From Anagrus nilaparvatae (taxonomy: Eukaryota > Arthropoda > Insecta > Hymenoptera > Mymaridae), in the NCBI GenBank assembly GCA_022575985.1, contig JAKSXM010000129.1, positions 1,116,001 to 1,180,000 on the forward strand: a stretch of DNA of 64,000 bases, given 5' to 3'. The position numbers were made by a program, and so were the translations under genes. The first letter of the stretch is position 1. The number at the start of each line of letters is the position of its first letter. The notes beneath the pieces were generated by a model. The model was not told where the DNA came from, searched no databases, and saw only the letters and a list, made by a program, of their open reading frames with translations. Below are positions 10,898 through 22,413 of this stretch, piece after piece.

Positions 10898-12422
10898 CCT
10901 TGCCTTGATTTTTAAGATTGGTTCATCTTTTTTTATTTTTTCCTAATAACTGTAAATTAAAGTATTAGAGAAGGTTACAATATTGAGAAAAAAAATTTTT
11001 TTATTTTAATAGAGTCAATAATTGAATTACGTAAACTCACCGTAGATTTTTTGTATTTGTAGAATAAATTTATTTTTTATTAGTTTATATTAATTTAATA
11101 AAGACAATTTTATATATGGTCAAAAGCTAAAAGCAGAAAAAAATTTTATTAATGACGTTTATAATATAACCTGTAAACAATTAATAATAAAATGTGAACA
11201 TTGTCGAAAAAACATTGTCATAATAAAAAAGTTATTTTTTATTTATACAGTTTTGACCTTAAAAAATACTTAACAACTTAAAATTATTGGGTATTCGCAA
11301 TATCGGTTTTATAATTTTTAATTAATTTTTTTATTTTTTTGGGCTTAGAAATTTTTTGTTGGATCACAGGAAAGTATACATTTTAGAGAATTTTAAACTT
11401 TGTTTTTTATACATACAATTGGTTATAGCATAATACTGAAAAAAGTGAAGCTAAAAATATAAAGCGGTGGATTCAGCGAGGGGTATAGGTTGCATTTTAC
11501 CCCTCCTAAAAACCAAAAATGTGCAAAGATTTTAAAAAAATTTTGTATAATTTTAAACAATTTTATAAAAAGTCCCAAATGTTTACAAAATTTTCCCTTC
11601 CCTGAGAAAATTTGTGTTTTTTCCGGTGAAAATGCTGTAAATATACAACGAGACCTGCCCTTAAAATTGAATCATCTTCTATCTGAACCTAATAAAGTTG
11701 TCAACCAAGTGCCAGATTTGGAATCTTAAGCATTTACGATCCAAGAATAACAAAAATTTTAAATATCACATTTCTTTAAAAAAGCAAACTTCTTTAAAAA
11801 AGCTATCTTCGAAGTCTTGGATTTAGTAATATATTTAGAAAAACTAAACCACAAACAGAACTTAAATAAAATATTTAATTTTTAAAAAATGTGTAAATTT
11901 TATCGCTCAAGTATAAAATTACAATTTTTTTTTCCATATATGTTACATTTAAAATTTATTTTAGAATTTTGTATCTCATGTTTTTATAGTTAATAGTTAG
12001 TATAACTTACTTTAAATGATAAGCAAAATATATTATTCTTTTTATGACAAACAAAGTTAAATTTAAAGTAAAATTTAAAAAAATGTTATAATATTTACTT
12101 AAATTTTACTTGTTTTGCAACAAATAATAAGTTATAAAATAAGATGTATTATCCTTTTTTTATATTATGAATCTCATAATACATATGCGATTCTATATAA
12201 TTTTTCATTTTTCAAAATTTTTAATTAGACTCATTATTTTTATAGCTAATATCTACTGTATTTTTATAAGAAATATGCAGGTAGTTTAAAAAAATTTTAT
12301 TCCCTCTTTGGCCACATCGCAAACGTTAACCGTATGATTCTATAGCCTATTATTTAGGCGAAAAGTCCAAGAAGACAAGCCACACCGCAATGCGAACAAT
12401 TTGATTTTACGTCTCTGCGCAT
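10898..12422. other. A+T-rich intergenic, no gene seen
   Basis: Open frames here (for example 11490-11729) have biased low-complexity composition. Sequence from 12300 to 12422 is richer in G+C and looks like debris of the adjacent MITEs. Confidence 0.4.
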
Positions 12423-12566
12423 TAAGGGACTGTCTACAATTGGCCGTAAGACGGGTGCGTTAATACGCTACGTTGCGCAGTAGAAAATTATACATTACAA
12501 AAATTTTACTGCACATAGACGCATCCGTAAAACGTGGCTATACGGCCAATTGTAGAGAGTCCCTAA
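12423..12566. mobile_element. Foldback MITE with TAA target duplication (138 bp)
   Basis: GGGACTGTCTACAATTGGCC at 12426 is matched by the inverted right end up to 12563, with TAA at 12423-12425 and 12564-12566. A 3-bp TWA duplication with GGG...CCC ends is characteristic of PIF/Harbinger-type MITEs. Confidence 0.75.
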
Positions 12567-12580
12567 GTTGTGGCTTGATT

Positions 12581-12733
12581 TTAGGCTGGTTCTACAGACC
12601 TCCGTAAAGGCAAAATCGCAGCCGCAACGCAATGCGTACAAAACAAAATCGTGTTGTGCACATGCGTGTTGTGTTGTGCGCATTGCGTTGCGGCTACGGT
12701 TTGCGTTTACGGAGGTCTGTAGAACCAGCCTTA
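12581..12733. mobile_element. Foldback MITE with TTA target duplication (147 bp)
   Basis: Almost the whole element folds on itself. GGCTGGTTCTACAGACCTCC at 12584 pairs with the inverted right end at 12730, and TTA flanks both sides. It lies 14 bp from the previous MITE and uses the same 3-bp target class (PIF/Harbinger-like). Open frames crossing it are palindrome artefacts. Confidence 0.8.
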
Positions 12734-13013
12734 GTAGCATATAATCTATATAACAGCCTATTGGCCTGTACAATGCGCCTTATGCTTGCCTAATACTTAA
12801 TCGAGAGTACTACACGTTTCGTGCTAACTGTTAAGAGAATTTCCCGCAAACATTGTACAAGCGACTTCTGTAGGCTCCATCAAGAAATTACGTAAAAGGG
12901 GTTTGCGACCGCAAGCGTAACCAATACAATGTTTTACACCCAACACGATTTTGTAACTACCATTGCTGTTGCAACCCTCTTTAACAGCGTTTGTAGCCTT
13001 ACCACTTGTTTAG

Positions 13014-13413
13014 TGTAATGGTGTTGGTAACCGCGCACGCGTAAATATTAGCGGCAATCTTAGCTGAGTTTAAATATATTAAATACATTGGTCACTCTAC
13101 TATAAAGCACTACATAGTTACTAAGTATTCACTAGATTTAAGATGTATGTATGTAAATGTAATATATGTATATTAAAGTCTTCATGGTGGGGGTGTACCA
13201 TGTAACTTCAGCATCTTTTGTTTTTGGAAATACGCTCTCTTGCATTTGAGGAGCCATTGTAATAAGTTGGATAATTAAAACACGTTATGTCAAATGTTGA
13301 TTAATATCTTATTATTTGGAGTTTATCCTATTTATTTTATCCAATTGATATCCTAATCATAAAAGTGCACGTTCTCAATAGAATTTGCCATATATTTTAT
13401 TGAGGACATCACA
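13014..13413 (+). repeat. Left LTR of the LARD-like element
   Basis: 400 bp, TG...CA ends, and identical to the right LTR apart from one base (CACGTTATG here, CACGTTATT in the other copy). Confidence 0.9.
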
Positions 13414-13418
13414 TAATT

Positions 13419-13429
13419 TGGCGCAGTCG
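13419..13429 (+). other. Primer-binding site, tRNA-Ser type
   Basis: TGGCGCAGTCG starts 6 bp after the left LTR. It is complementary to the CGACTGCGCCA 3' end of serine tRNA, the primer used by several Gypsy-type insect elements. This sets the sense strand of the element as plus. Confidence 0.75.
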
Positions 13430-15763
13430 TTTAAATAAAAGTGCATCAGAACTACAGTGTCAAGGTCAGTGCCGGCTACAGAAAAAAAAAGGATTTTTGA
13501 AATAAAAATTGTTAATTTAAAGACTTTTAAGGAAAGAAAATTTGTAGATGTAAGTAGTGCCTATAAATTTTTACAAGTGACCATTTTATTAGTTGTATTG
13601 AATTTTATAAGTATCAAATAATTTTGTGTTGTATTTAATAATTTTTTTTTTTATAAAAGGGGTACTTAAATTAAATACTTTTAACATAAAAATTTTAATT
13701 TAGTTGCAAATAAAATTTTTAAAGGAAGAAAAATTATAAAAATAAAAATAGTAAAAATTAACTTTTAATAAATTACGCATTAAAATCGAGAACTATCAAA
13801 TTTTGAATACGAGGAACGTTTTTTTTAAGTAGGTCAAGCAGGAAGAAAGTGAAAAGGGAGAGAATTTTTGTTTCTTCTCTTTTTTTTTCTATGCGTAAAC
13901 ATCTGCTGTTTTTTCCTATGATTTTTTCTATGAATATATAATTTTCAAAAATATATACGGTGTGTTTCGAATTAGTTGGTTTTTGTCTAATATAATTTTG
14001 TCTCTCTCTTACTTATTATGCGTATACCGGCTATACTTTGAATCTCGGTGTATATAAAAAATACTTGTTACATGGATATAAGAAATTTAAACCTAAGTGA
14101 AATTTAATGGTTCTCAAATTTTATTTTATTATTAACTTTATATAGATGATTCAAAAAAGTATATAAATGTAGAACTAATTAAGGTTGTATCTCACGTACA
14201 GTCTGGAACAAAAATGTCAAAAAAAATTTTTTTTTAAACCGATATTTGAGCAAAACTTTGCAAAAACATTATATTTCATCAATTCGAACTTGAAAATAAT
14301 TTTCTAAACTTTTACGATTAATAAAACTTTTAAGTAAAGAATGTATTTGATTATTTATTTTTGGAATGAAAAGTGTTTTATGGAATAAAATAGTAAATTT
14401 TCTATGTTTTTTTTAACAGATAATTAACAAAATGAATTTAAAAAATTTTTTTTAATTTTTAAGCTATTGGAAAATTGTTGCCCTACGTGAGATACTGCTT
14501 TAAATAAGTGATAATAATATTAAGAAACGAACTTTAAAAAATTATATTTAGGAAATAATTGTATAAAATTTACATTTCATAAGTTTTATATTTTATAAAT
14601 TTTAACTAACGAATAATATTAGATTTTATTTTATGAGGTTGTTATTAAGTTAAATAATTATATAAATGCGTAAACTATAAGAGAATGTATACTAAATATA
14701 AATTTGAGAGAAAATTTGGCACAGACGTAAACAATAGACTTTCTGGATCAAGTTCTGAGAAGCATCCGAGCCTAGCACTCCAAATTTTATCATGTCATTT
14801 AGTCGTATAGGAACGACCAAAAATACAAACACCAAGAGACAGGAAGCCAGGACAAGAAACTTCGAAAATTTTATGAAAAACGTGTGATGATCAAGATTAA
14901 TAAGAAAAAGAAAATTTTATAAGAAAACATGAAAAGATCAAGATTTATAAAAGTATTATAAGGTAAAAGAAGAAAGTTATAATCACCTAATGTCAATTTT
15001 AAAAAATCAGTAAAATTATTTGTAATACGGTAAATTAAATGAAAGGATATATAAAAATTCATTAATTAAAAATAATAAATTTGAAAATATTTTTTTTTTT
15101 ATATATGAGTAACAAAGATTTCGGGGTACATGCGTTTATGCACATTAAAATTAAGTAAAAGAAGCATAAATAAATTTTAGAATTCGAGATGAATTTTGAG
15201 GAATATATATTACGTATTAAAATAATTGATGATTACTATACAAGTGGATCTGCAAATTTAAAGTTAAAAAGGGTTTTGTAAAATTTTTCTTTTTATTTAG
15301 CTAAAACGGTATGGAAAAGTTTTTTATATTAAATTACACGTATATGTTTTGTTTTATAAATGAATCTCATTAGAAGTAATTATTAATTAATATTAATTTT
15401 TACAGAAATGTTGAATGGATCGAAGTATTATGTTAATAATATGTATATGCTTGGAAATGGATAGTGTACTGAGTTTTAATAAAGTTTATATGTAAAGAAT
15501 AGGAAAAAAAAAAGGAAAACGTAATTTCTCGGGTGCAGAAGGAGATCCTGTTCTGCGCAGAACTTGAATTCCTGCTGTATTCGATGATTGCGCATAATTT
15601 TTTTTTAGGAAACAGGAAAGTTTCTTATGATTTTAAGTTTTTTTGAATTTTAAATTTGAAATATTTATTTATTTTTATTGAGAAGTTTGGAAGAGGTTTA
15701 TTTTAGGTATATGCTAAGGATGAGGGACTCGAGGGTGTTGTAGTTAAACGCCTGAAGACGTCC

Positions 15764-15905
15764 TTGGTTTTTGTCGGTCATGTGAGAGCAGATGAAAATC
15801 TTGCCATTGGCTGGGTCGGTCATGTAAGAGTAGATGCAAATCTTACCGTTGGCTGGTGGTTTTTAGTCGGGTGCACTCGCAGGTTTCAAGGACTGACAGG
15901 GTTCT
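15764..15905 (+). repeat. Short tandem duplication inside the LARD-like element
   Basis: A unit of about 50 bp with the core GTCGGTCATGT(G/A)AGAG followed by ATCTT(G/A)CC(A/G)TTGGCTGG occurs twice. It is followed by a CAAGGACTGACAGGG phrase related to the hairpin repeats downstream. Confidence 0.6.
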
Positions 15906-16147
15906 CGAGAGAAATTCTTAGCATGGTAGTTAGTTTATATGAGCGCGCATGCAGGGAATATAGTAAAGAAGATATTAAAGGATAGCTTGATTTTTTAGTA
16001 AATGACAACAAAAAAAATTATTATTGATAAACTCAGTTACACCGTTCATTTTTCTAAGGCATATATGCGTACCTTTAAAGAGTAGAATATTTTTTTTTTT
16101 TTTTTGTATTGGAATGAAATTTTGAAAAAACTTTTTATAGACTACAT

Positions 16148-16610
16148 TGGCTTTGTCTGAGTTATCCTGAACAGGTCCTTGGAGTCTAGTGAATGGACTC
16201 AAGGAATGACGGGGCTCGAGGTAGGCTTTGCCGTGTAAGTATCGTTTTGTATAAACTATTTTGGCTTTGCCTGAGTTATCCTGAACAGGTCCTTGGAGTC
16301 TAGTGAATGGACTCAAGGAATGACGGGGCTCGAGGTAGGCTTTGCCATGTAGGGAGACTCCTTTGGCTTTGTCTGAGTTATCCTGAACAGGTTCTTGGAG
16401 TCTTGGTAGATAGACTCAAGAAATGACGGGGCTCGAGGTAGGCTCTGCCACATAAGGATTTTTTGGCCTGAACAGGTCCATGAGTCTTGATAAGAGTGCA
16501 CTCGCTCATGGAATGACAGGAAGCTAGATTGATATCCTTAGTATGTTTTTACCCTGAACAGGTCTTTGAGCTTTGATACAAGTATGTTGGCTCAAGGAAT
16601 GACAGGTGAT
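16148..16610 (+). repeat. Five hairpin-bearing repeats inside the LARD-like element
   Basis: Units begin near 16148, 16262, 16364, 16463 and 16551. Each has the order CTGAACAGGT, stem, loop, stem, GAATGAC. The stems differ but pair. Unit 1 has CCTT and GAGTC with GACTC and AAGG. Unit 3 has TTCTT with AAGAA. Unit 4 has CCATGAG with CTCATGG. Unit 5 has CTTTGAGC with GCTCAAGG, using one G-U pair. The first three also carry GGGGCTCGAGGTAGGCT. Paired changes suggest selection on RNA structure, perhaps for packaging or dimerisation; the role is inference. Confidence 0.7.
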
Positions 16611-17711
16611 TAACCATTATTGACATTGATAATTTCAGTTACCATTCGGCATATAAATATATATGGTAATTTTCAGGGATATTAATTTTTTTTTAGGAAA
16701 AATATCTTGTAGAATTTTATGTTTTTATGCTTGTTTTAATATTGCAGCAAAAGTTTTATTTGTGAGAAATTTGTTTTAAATAGCTGTAAATGCTGGAAAT
16801 TAAATAAGTCAAATATTTGATAAAGTTTATGGGTACAATAATTAAAGGAATAATAAATTGCAGATATTGATTAATTCAGTTATATAAAAATATTTAAATT
16901 TTTGGATACCAGGAATTTTTTTTTAGAAAAGAATAATTTGATACTATATTTTTCGTCCGTTTCGAAATCGCAGTAAAATGTTTTTTTTAAATAACTAGTT
17001 TTTGAAACGCGCTAATGCTATTTTGTGAAAATTATGAATAGAGTCTGTAATATTTAGAGAAATATAAATAATTAATGTTGCGTTTATTCTTATGATTGGC
17101 TTTTTTTTTTAGTAAAAATATATTTTATTTGGAATAATTAAGAATAATCAAAGAAAAACTCTGACAATTTTTCTTTTTGGTTAAATTTAGAGATACATCA
17201 GAAAATAACGGACTTTATAAAACATATATTAAGGAAATATATAACGATGATAAAAAAGGGCTTATTGTATAAAAAATAATTTGGTTACAAATTAAAGTTC
17301 TAGATAGGCTGGTATTAGAGCCACTAAAAAGGTTTAACTTATATTGGAAACTTATATGCAAAAATATTTGAAATTAAAATTTGAAAGTCTTTTAGAGTAC
17401 AAGTTTAATTAAAGTCTTTATATTTTAAAATTTTATGAGACTAATAAGTAAAAAATAAACAGATTTTGAGAATGATTATTTATCCTTTCATTTGAAAAAC
17501 TTAGTCATGTGATAGTAAAAAGCTTTAATTATGTTTAAAATATTTTAATAAGTAATGCATTTTAATAATTTCATATTTTAATAATAATTTAATATTTAAT
17601 ATTTTAATAATTTATAATAATTTTGATTGTGATATTGTATAAAGATATAAATTTTAAAATAATTTTTAAAATTTACAAAGTTTGCTCATTTTATTATCGC
17701 AACTTTGGTTT

Positions 17712-17722
17712 AAGGGGCGAGG
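17712..17722 (+). other. Polypurine tract of the LARD-like element
   Basis: AAGGGGCGAGG abuts the right LTR, the expected position for plus-strand priming. One C interrupts the purines. Confidence 0.7.
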
Positions 17723-18122
17723 TGTAATGGTGTTGGTAACCGCGCACGCGTAAATATTAGCGGCAATCTTAGCTGAGTTTAAATATATTAAATACATTGG
17801 TCACTCTACTATAAAGCACTACATAGTTACTAAGTATTCACTAGATTTAAGATGTATGTATGTAAATGTAATATATGTATATTAAAGTCTTCATGGTGGG
17901 GGTGTACCATGTAACTTCAGCATCTTTTGTTTTTGGAAATACGCTCTCTTGCATTTGAGGAGCCATTGTAATAAGTTGGATAATTAAAACACGTTATTTC
18001 AAATGTTGATTAATATCTTATTATTTGGAGTTTATCCTATTTATTTTATCCAATTGATATCCTAATCATAAAAGTGCACGTTCTCAATAGAATTTGCCAT
18101 ATATTTTATTGAGGACATCACA
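17723..18122 (+). repeat. Right LTR of the LARD-like element
   Basis: 400 bp, TG...CA ends, followed directly by TTAG, which repeats the four bases before the left LTR. Confidence 0.9.
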
Positions 18123-18336
18123 TTAGTCCCTATTAGGCTCCATCTACAAAATCCTTGAAAAGAGGGCGCAACTCCAAACGCAGCCACAACGTAAAGCGAA
18201 GAGGCTTTCTAAAATTGGCCGTATAATGACAATTTGGGCAGATGCGTCGATGCGCAGTGAAATTTTCGGGTTATAAAATGTTCTACGTTAATACCCGTTG
18301 GAAAATATCATCGATGTATTAAGAATAAAATTTCTC

Positions 18337-18589
18337 TAAGGGTGTTTTCATCGTTAGTACAAGTGACCGGTCGATTGATCAACTGATGCTATCAAGAGTA
18401 CTAAAAATCGCATCGTTTTTTTGACTAGGGTAGACCTACAGCTTCCTGGGGCATCCAGGGTATAAAATCACGACCCAGACTCAAGATACGAGAAAATATT
18501 CCCCAGCAGTTCCCATCTAAAAATGTTTTGATGACATCAGTAATTGATCTATCGACCGATCACTTTTACTCACTATGAACGCGCCCTAA
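18337..18589. mobile_element. TIR element with TAA target duplication (247 bp)
   Basis: GGGTGTTTTCATCGTTAGTA at 18340 pairs with the inverted end GAACGCGCCC at 18586. The arms, about 55 bp each, share the GATCGGTCGATAGATCAA-like core. TAA lies on both sides. Ends and target size are PIF/Harbinger-like. Confidence 0.75.
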
Positions 18590-18873
18590 GTCAAGTCTAT
18601 AAATACTAGCTATATTTTTTGTTTGATTAAATATTGCGTAAATATGCCGATAAATCAAAAATCATAATTTTACCTATAACAATGTTTAATCTTTGAGGAT
18701 AAGAATCCAAAAGATAATAATGCTTGAAAACAGTTTTTCTGTTCTGATTTTTGAATTTTAGTACTGTAAAAAAGCTCCATTCTCTCAAAATGTGGTTATT
18801 AAATAATTAAATATACTATTCAAAGAAGACAATAAAGAAAATAAATGCATTAATAATTATTAGTTATTATATA

Positions 18874-20050
18874 CATGGGCATATCCATTACTTTTCATAC
18901 AAAAGTGTGCGCACCCATGACTCCAATCGGGTTCAAATTTTCAGGGGTGGTTTGAGGTAATAAATTTTGGGCCAAAAACTACCCTAATACATTGACAAAC
19001 TAAAGTAAGTTCTAAAGTAATTTTTCAAAAAAAATAATAATTTTTGTATATAAAAATTTTTTTTGATGTAAATATTCAAATAGCTAGGAAAAAATTCGAC
19101 GATTTTAAAAAGAAAGTTTTTATTTTTGACCCAAAAATAAGCGAGTAAATCGTTATTTAAGGTTAGAATACTGTATAATGACCCTAAAACTGGGATTTTT
19201 GGAAAATTTTTTAAAAAATTTTATAATGATGATAACTTGCTTATTTGTCGGACAAAAATGAAAATTTTTTTTTTTTAAATAAGCTCATTTTTCCCTGGAT
19301 ATTCGAATATTGAGCAAGAAAAATTTTTTGGTTGACCCCGTAACCACTTATTGGCCAATATTGGTCAAATTATTACACATTTTCAGAGTCTTATATCTAT
19401 GAACAGAAGCCAATACCATCGCCCTAATTTTTAGGGGATTTTTTTTAATATCATAAGAAGCTTTCCTGAAATTTTCAGCCCTTAAAGAAAAAATTCAGAG
19501 AAAAATTTTGCAGACGATTAAAGTTGTTAAAAAACAGATATTTTCGGAAACAGCAAACTTTCAATTTCTTATATCTCCGGCCCCTGATAAGCTTTTTTAA
19601 CGTTTTAGATCTCATTTGAAAGGTCTTTGCTAGAAGCTTTTAACGAGACCAACCGGAAGTCTTAAGCTAATGATGCTGAGTCACAATTTAAGTTCAAAAA
19701 TCAGCTTTTTTTCATAAATTGAATCTTACGTTAATCAATGCCAGTAAAAATCAACTCCTTGAAACTTTTGAAAATTTATTTGGTAAAAGTTGAAAGTTTA
19801 AGGAAAAAAATGAGACCACCTGGATGTTTTTTGGAATAATTCTTGAAGCCCATTAAATTTTTGAAAATTGGCTAAAAACAGCTATTTTTTGGACCTTTTA
19901 GAGCTTGTAACTCGGCAACTCGTCCTGCAAAATGGCTTAAATTTCAGGTGGCTGAGTTTTTTATTGCCTCACGCCACCCCTAAAAATTGGAGCCCGATCG
20001 GAGTCATAGGTGCGCACACTTTTGTATGAAAAGTAATGGATATGCCCATG
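18874..20050. mobile_element. TIR element, 1.18 kb, arms about 110 bp
   Basis: CATGGGCATATCCATTACTT at 18874 is repeated in inverse at 20050, and the match continues through ACAAAAGTGTGCGCACC and the GGGGTGG region. TATA flanks both ends, consistent with a TA or TATA target. The interior has no transposase frame. Confidence 0.8.
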
Positions 20051-20054
20051 TATA

Positions 20055-20862
20055 TGCGTGTGTATAATTGTATAGATATATAATACAATAGTATATTACG
20101 ATCCTAGGCATAAAAATATATATAGGTATAAAAATTAAAAAAAAAAAAATCATATTTTATGATAATACTTTTTGCACATAGAAATTAATACTTTTGTGAA
20201 TATTGTTTGTTTTACGGAAGAAAGAGAAGGTAAAATACATAATAACATTACTGCCTGAAAGAAGTTAAGGAACTGTTATTGTTCATTTCTAGAGAAAAAT
20301 TTCAACATAAGGTGTTAACATTAGGCTTTTAAGATTAAAAAAAAGGGTGCGGAGTGGTATTTTTTATACAGCATATTGATCCCTTATTGGGTAGAAGAAT
20401 CTGGTAAGATATTAAGTATGGGTGAACAGTAACCCGAAAGTCGGGTCGGGTACCGGAAATTTCGGTATTTTTTGTCAGATTTTTGCAGTTCAAATTTCGT
20501 GTAAAGCCCGGAACTTTTAAAAAAACGTCTGCATTTGTAGTTTTCAACCTCGAGCTTTCTTGCATACCATAAATTCGACCAAACTCAAAGAAAAAAACCC
20601 GAAGTTTCGGGTACCCGACCTGAGATTTGGGTAACCACACACCCCTAATATTAAGAATTCTCACTAGTAAACATTTACTAAATAAAAACGTTCCCAATTT
20701 CAATTCCACTTTCAAATATTTCAATCACTTTCATTTAAAAAAATTAACAAGGAGTTAGCTTATTAAGAAACGACGGTTTAATTTATTCTAAACAATTTTT
20801 TATTTTTTATTTTTTTTAATTTAATAAAATTATATGACAATTTTACTTATATGCTATTTACA
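20055..20862. other. Intergenic with possible decayed fragment
   Basis: The minus strand is open at 20335-20724 (129 codons), but the translation is rich in short motifs repeated around GGGTACCCGA-like phrases (an imperfect inverted repeat near 20440 and 20610) and resembles no protein. The rest is A+T-rich. The 3' end of the F-box/LRR gene lies at the right. Confidence 0.35.
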
Positions 20863-22413
20863 TTAATAAAATAATTCACAACTATCAGTTATTTGTAATG
20901 AGTCAGGAAATTTTTCCGGTAGATAAAAAGTATTAATAACTACTAAAACAATTAAATTCGAATTATTATTTAATTTTTTAAATTGAATTACATCTTGTAT
21001 AAGCTGACTACTGACTCGGGTGCAGCCACGAATATCTAATAAAGCTATTGTTTTTGAATTTTCAATTAATTTAAACAATCCATAATCTTCAATTTTTTTA
21101 CAGTATTGAACATCCAAAATTTTCAATGACTGCATGTGTTGAAAAACTTTGTCAGTAATTTTCGAACAATTCGTTAATCTTAATGATTTTAACGCTGGTA
21201 GTTTTGATAAAAATTCTAATCCTTTATCCGTAATCTTGAAAGAATCATCAATTTCTATTTTTTCTAATTTTTTACAGCATGCAATTTTTTTTAAAAAGTT
21301 ATCTGTAACAAATGCATATCCAGGTTTTAACACACATTCATCCAGATTTTTAAAATATTTAAAAAAATTTTCTCCATCACTAGTCATACTACTTTGATTA
21401 ACTTCTAAAATATGTAAGACTTTAATATTTCCGCAAAAACTTAAAGCTTTTGCTCGTTCATCATCCATAGAAAAAATTTCAATTTTTAATTCTATTAAAT
21501 TATAATAATTTTTTAACATCTTTAACATTTTTATAGAATTAAAATTATCACTAAATTCATTATATAATACGTTAAGCTTTTTTAATTCAAATTTTGGAAT
21601 ACAATTGAAACAATTTTCATTAACTTTAAAATTTTTAAGGGATAAATTATTCAAGTTTTTTTGTTTACTAAGTAAATTAAATAGATCCAATGTTTTTGTA
21701 GAGTTATCAATACTGGCATGTAATTCTAGTTTCCTTATACGTTCATTATTTATTGATAAATTTTTTATCAAATTTGTTTCAATTATATTATTACAATCTT
21801 TAATACTTAAAAAATGTAATGTTTTAGTAAAAGATACAAAATATGAAATTTTTAAAGAATCGAGGTTGTTACAATTATAAATAAAAAATTTTGTAAAATT
21901 TTTGGCATTTAAATATAATAAACAATCGCCTGTTATGCTTAAATTACTAAAATCAATTGATTCTATATTTGAATTTTTTGAAAACAATAATATTAATTTT
22001 TCTTCCAATTTGCTTTGGTCTTGATCACCAAAACAACGGATCATTAAATCATTAATATTACTACAATATTTAATAATATTAGTTATTACATTCAAGAAAT
22101 TAAGTTCTTTAATCAAAGTAACATCTAGATTCATTATTGTTATATATTTTCCGAATCGCTCAAGCAGATCAAGAATAATTTCATGAGGGTTAAATTTATT
22201 ATTATTCTTCACAATGTTGTTTACATAACTTAGGTCAAATAATTTTACATTAACCCAAGAATTTTTAGCTATTTCTTGCCATTTTTTGCTTACTCTTTCA
22301 ATTAAAATTCTCTCCTTGATATTCAAAAATTGAAAAATGTAAGTTAAACAATCATCATTTAAAAAGTCTATTGGTGTAAAATTATATATTTTTAAGAATC
22401 GAACAGACATCAT
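20863..22413 (-). CDS. F-box/leucine-rich-repeat protein (516 aa)
   Basis: F-box/LRR proteins act as substrate receptors of SCF ubiquitin ligases: the F-box binds Skp1 and the LRRs hold the target. Residues about 15-55 are an F-box (PIDFLNDDCLTYIFQFLNI, then ERVSKKWQEIAKNSW). The rest is LRR-like, becoming canonical cysteine-containing repeats near the C-terminus (LRLTNCSKITDKVF, LDVQYCKKIEDYGLF, LLDIRGCTRVSSQLI). I start at the ATG at 22413 because the frame beyond it runs into a strong acceptor (TTTTTTCTTTTCAG) near 22463, implying an upstream non-coding or very short first exon. There is no stop or frameshift. Such genes expand in some insects; the substrate is unknown. Confidence 0.85.
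   Translation of the reverse strand: MMSVRFLKIYNFTPIDFLNDDCLTYIFQFLNIKERILIERVSKKWQEIAKNSWVNVKLFDLSYVNNIVKNNNKFNPHEIILDLLERFGKYITIMNLDVTLIKELNFLNVITNIIKYCSNINDLMIRCFGDQDQSKLEEKLILLFSKNSNIESIDFSNLSITGDCLLYLNAKNFTKFFIYNCNNLDSLKISYFVSFTKTLHFLSIKDCNNIIETNLIKNLSINNERIRKLELHASIDNSTKTLDLFNLLSKQKNLNNLSLKNFKVNENCFNCIPKFELKKLNVLYNEFSDNFNSIKMLKMLKNYYNLIELKIEIFSMDDERAKALSFCGNIKVLHILEVNQSSMTSDGENFFKYFKNLDECVLKPGYAFVTDNFLKKIACCKKLEKIEIDDSFKITDKGLEFLSKLPALKSLRLTNCSKITDKVFQHMQSLKILDVQYCKKIEDYGLFKLIENSKTIALLDIRGCTRVSSQLIQDVIQFKKLNNNSNLIVLVVINTFYLPEKFPDSLQITDSCELFY

Larger units (their letters stand above)
13010..18126. mobile_element. Non-autonomous LTR retrotransposon (LARD-like), TTAG target duplication
   Basis: Two 400-bp direct repeats beginning TGTAATGG and ending ACATCACA (13014-13413 and 17723-18122) differ by a single base that I can see. 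TTAG flanks both outer ends (13010-13013 and 18123-18126). A primer-binding site and a polypurine tract sit in the expected places. The 4.3-kb interior has no gag or pol on either strand, only A+T-rich sequence and structured repeats. Size and layout fit a large retrotransposon derivative mobilised by a partner's proteins. A tRNA-Ser-type primer site and a 4-bp duplication suggest a Ty3/Gypsy helper, by inference. Confidence 0.88.

Noticed and set aside
12495..12773. 92-codon minus-strand frame
   Set aside because: It runs across the foldback MITE at 12581-12733 and its composition is explained by the palindrome.
15764..16501. Open frames of 62-113 codons in the LTR element interior
   Set aside because: They are frames through the hairpin repeats and end at repeat boundaries; no gag or pol motif.
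20335..20724. 129-codon minus-strand frame
   Set aside because: Low-complexity, with phrases repeated in inverse, and no family resemblance; probably repeat debris.
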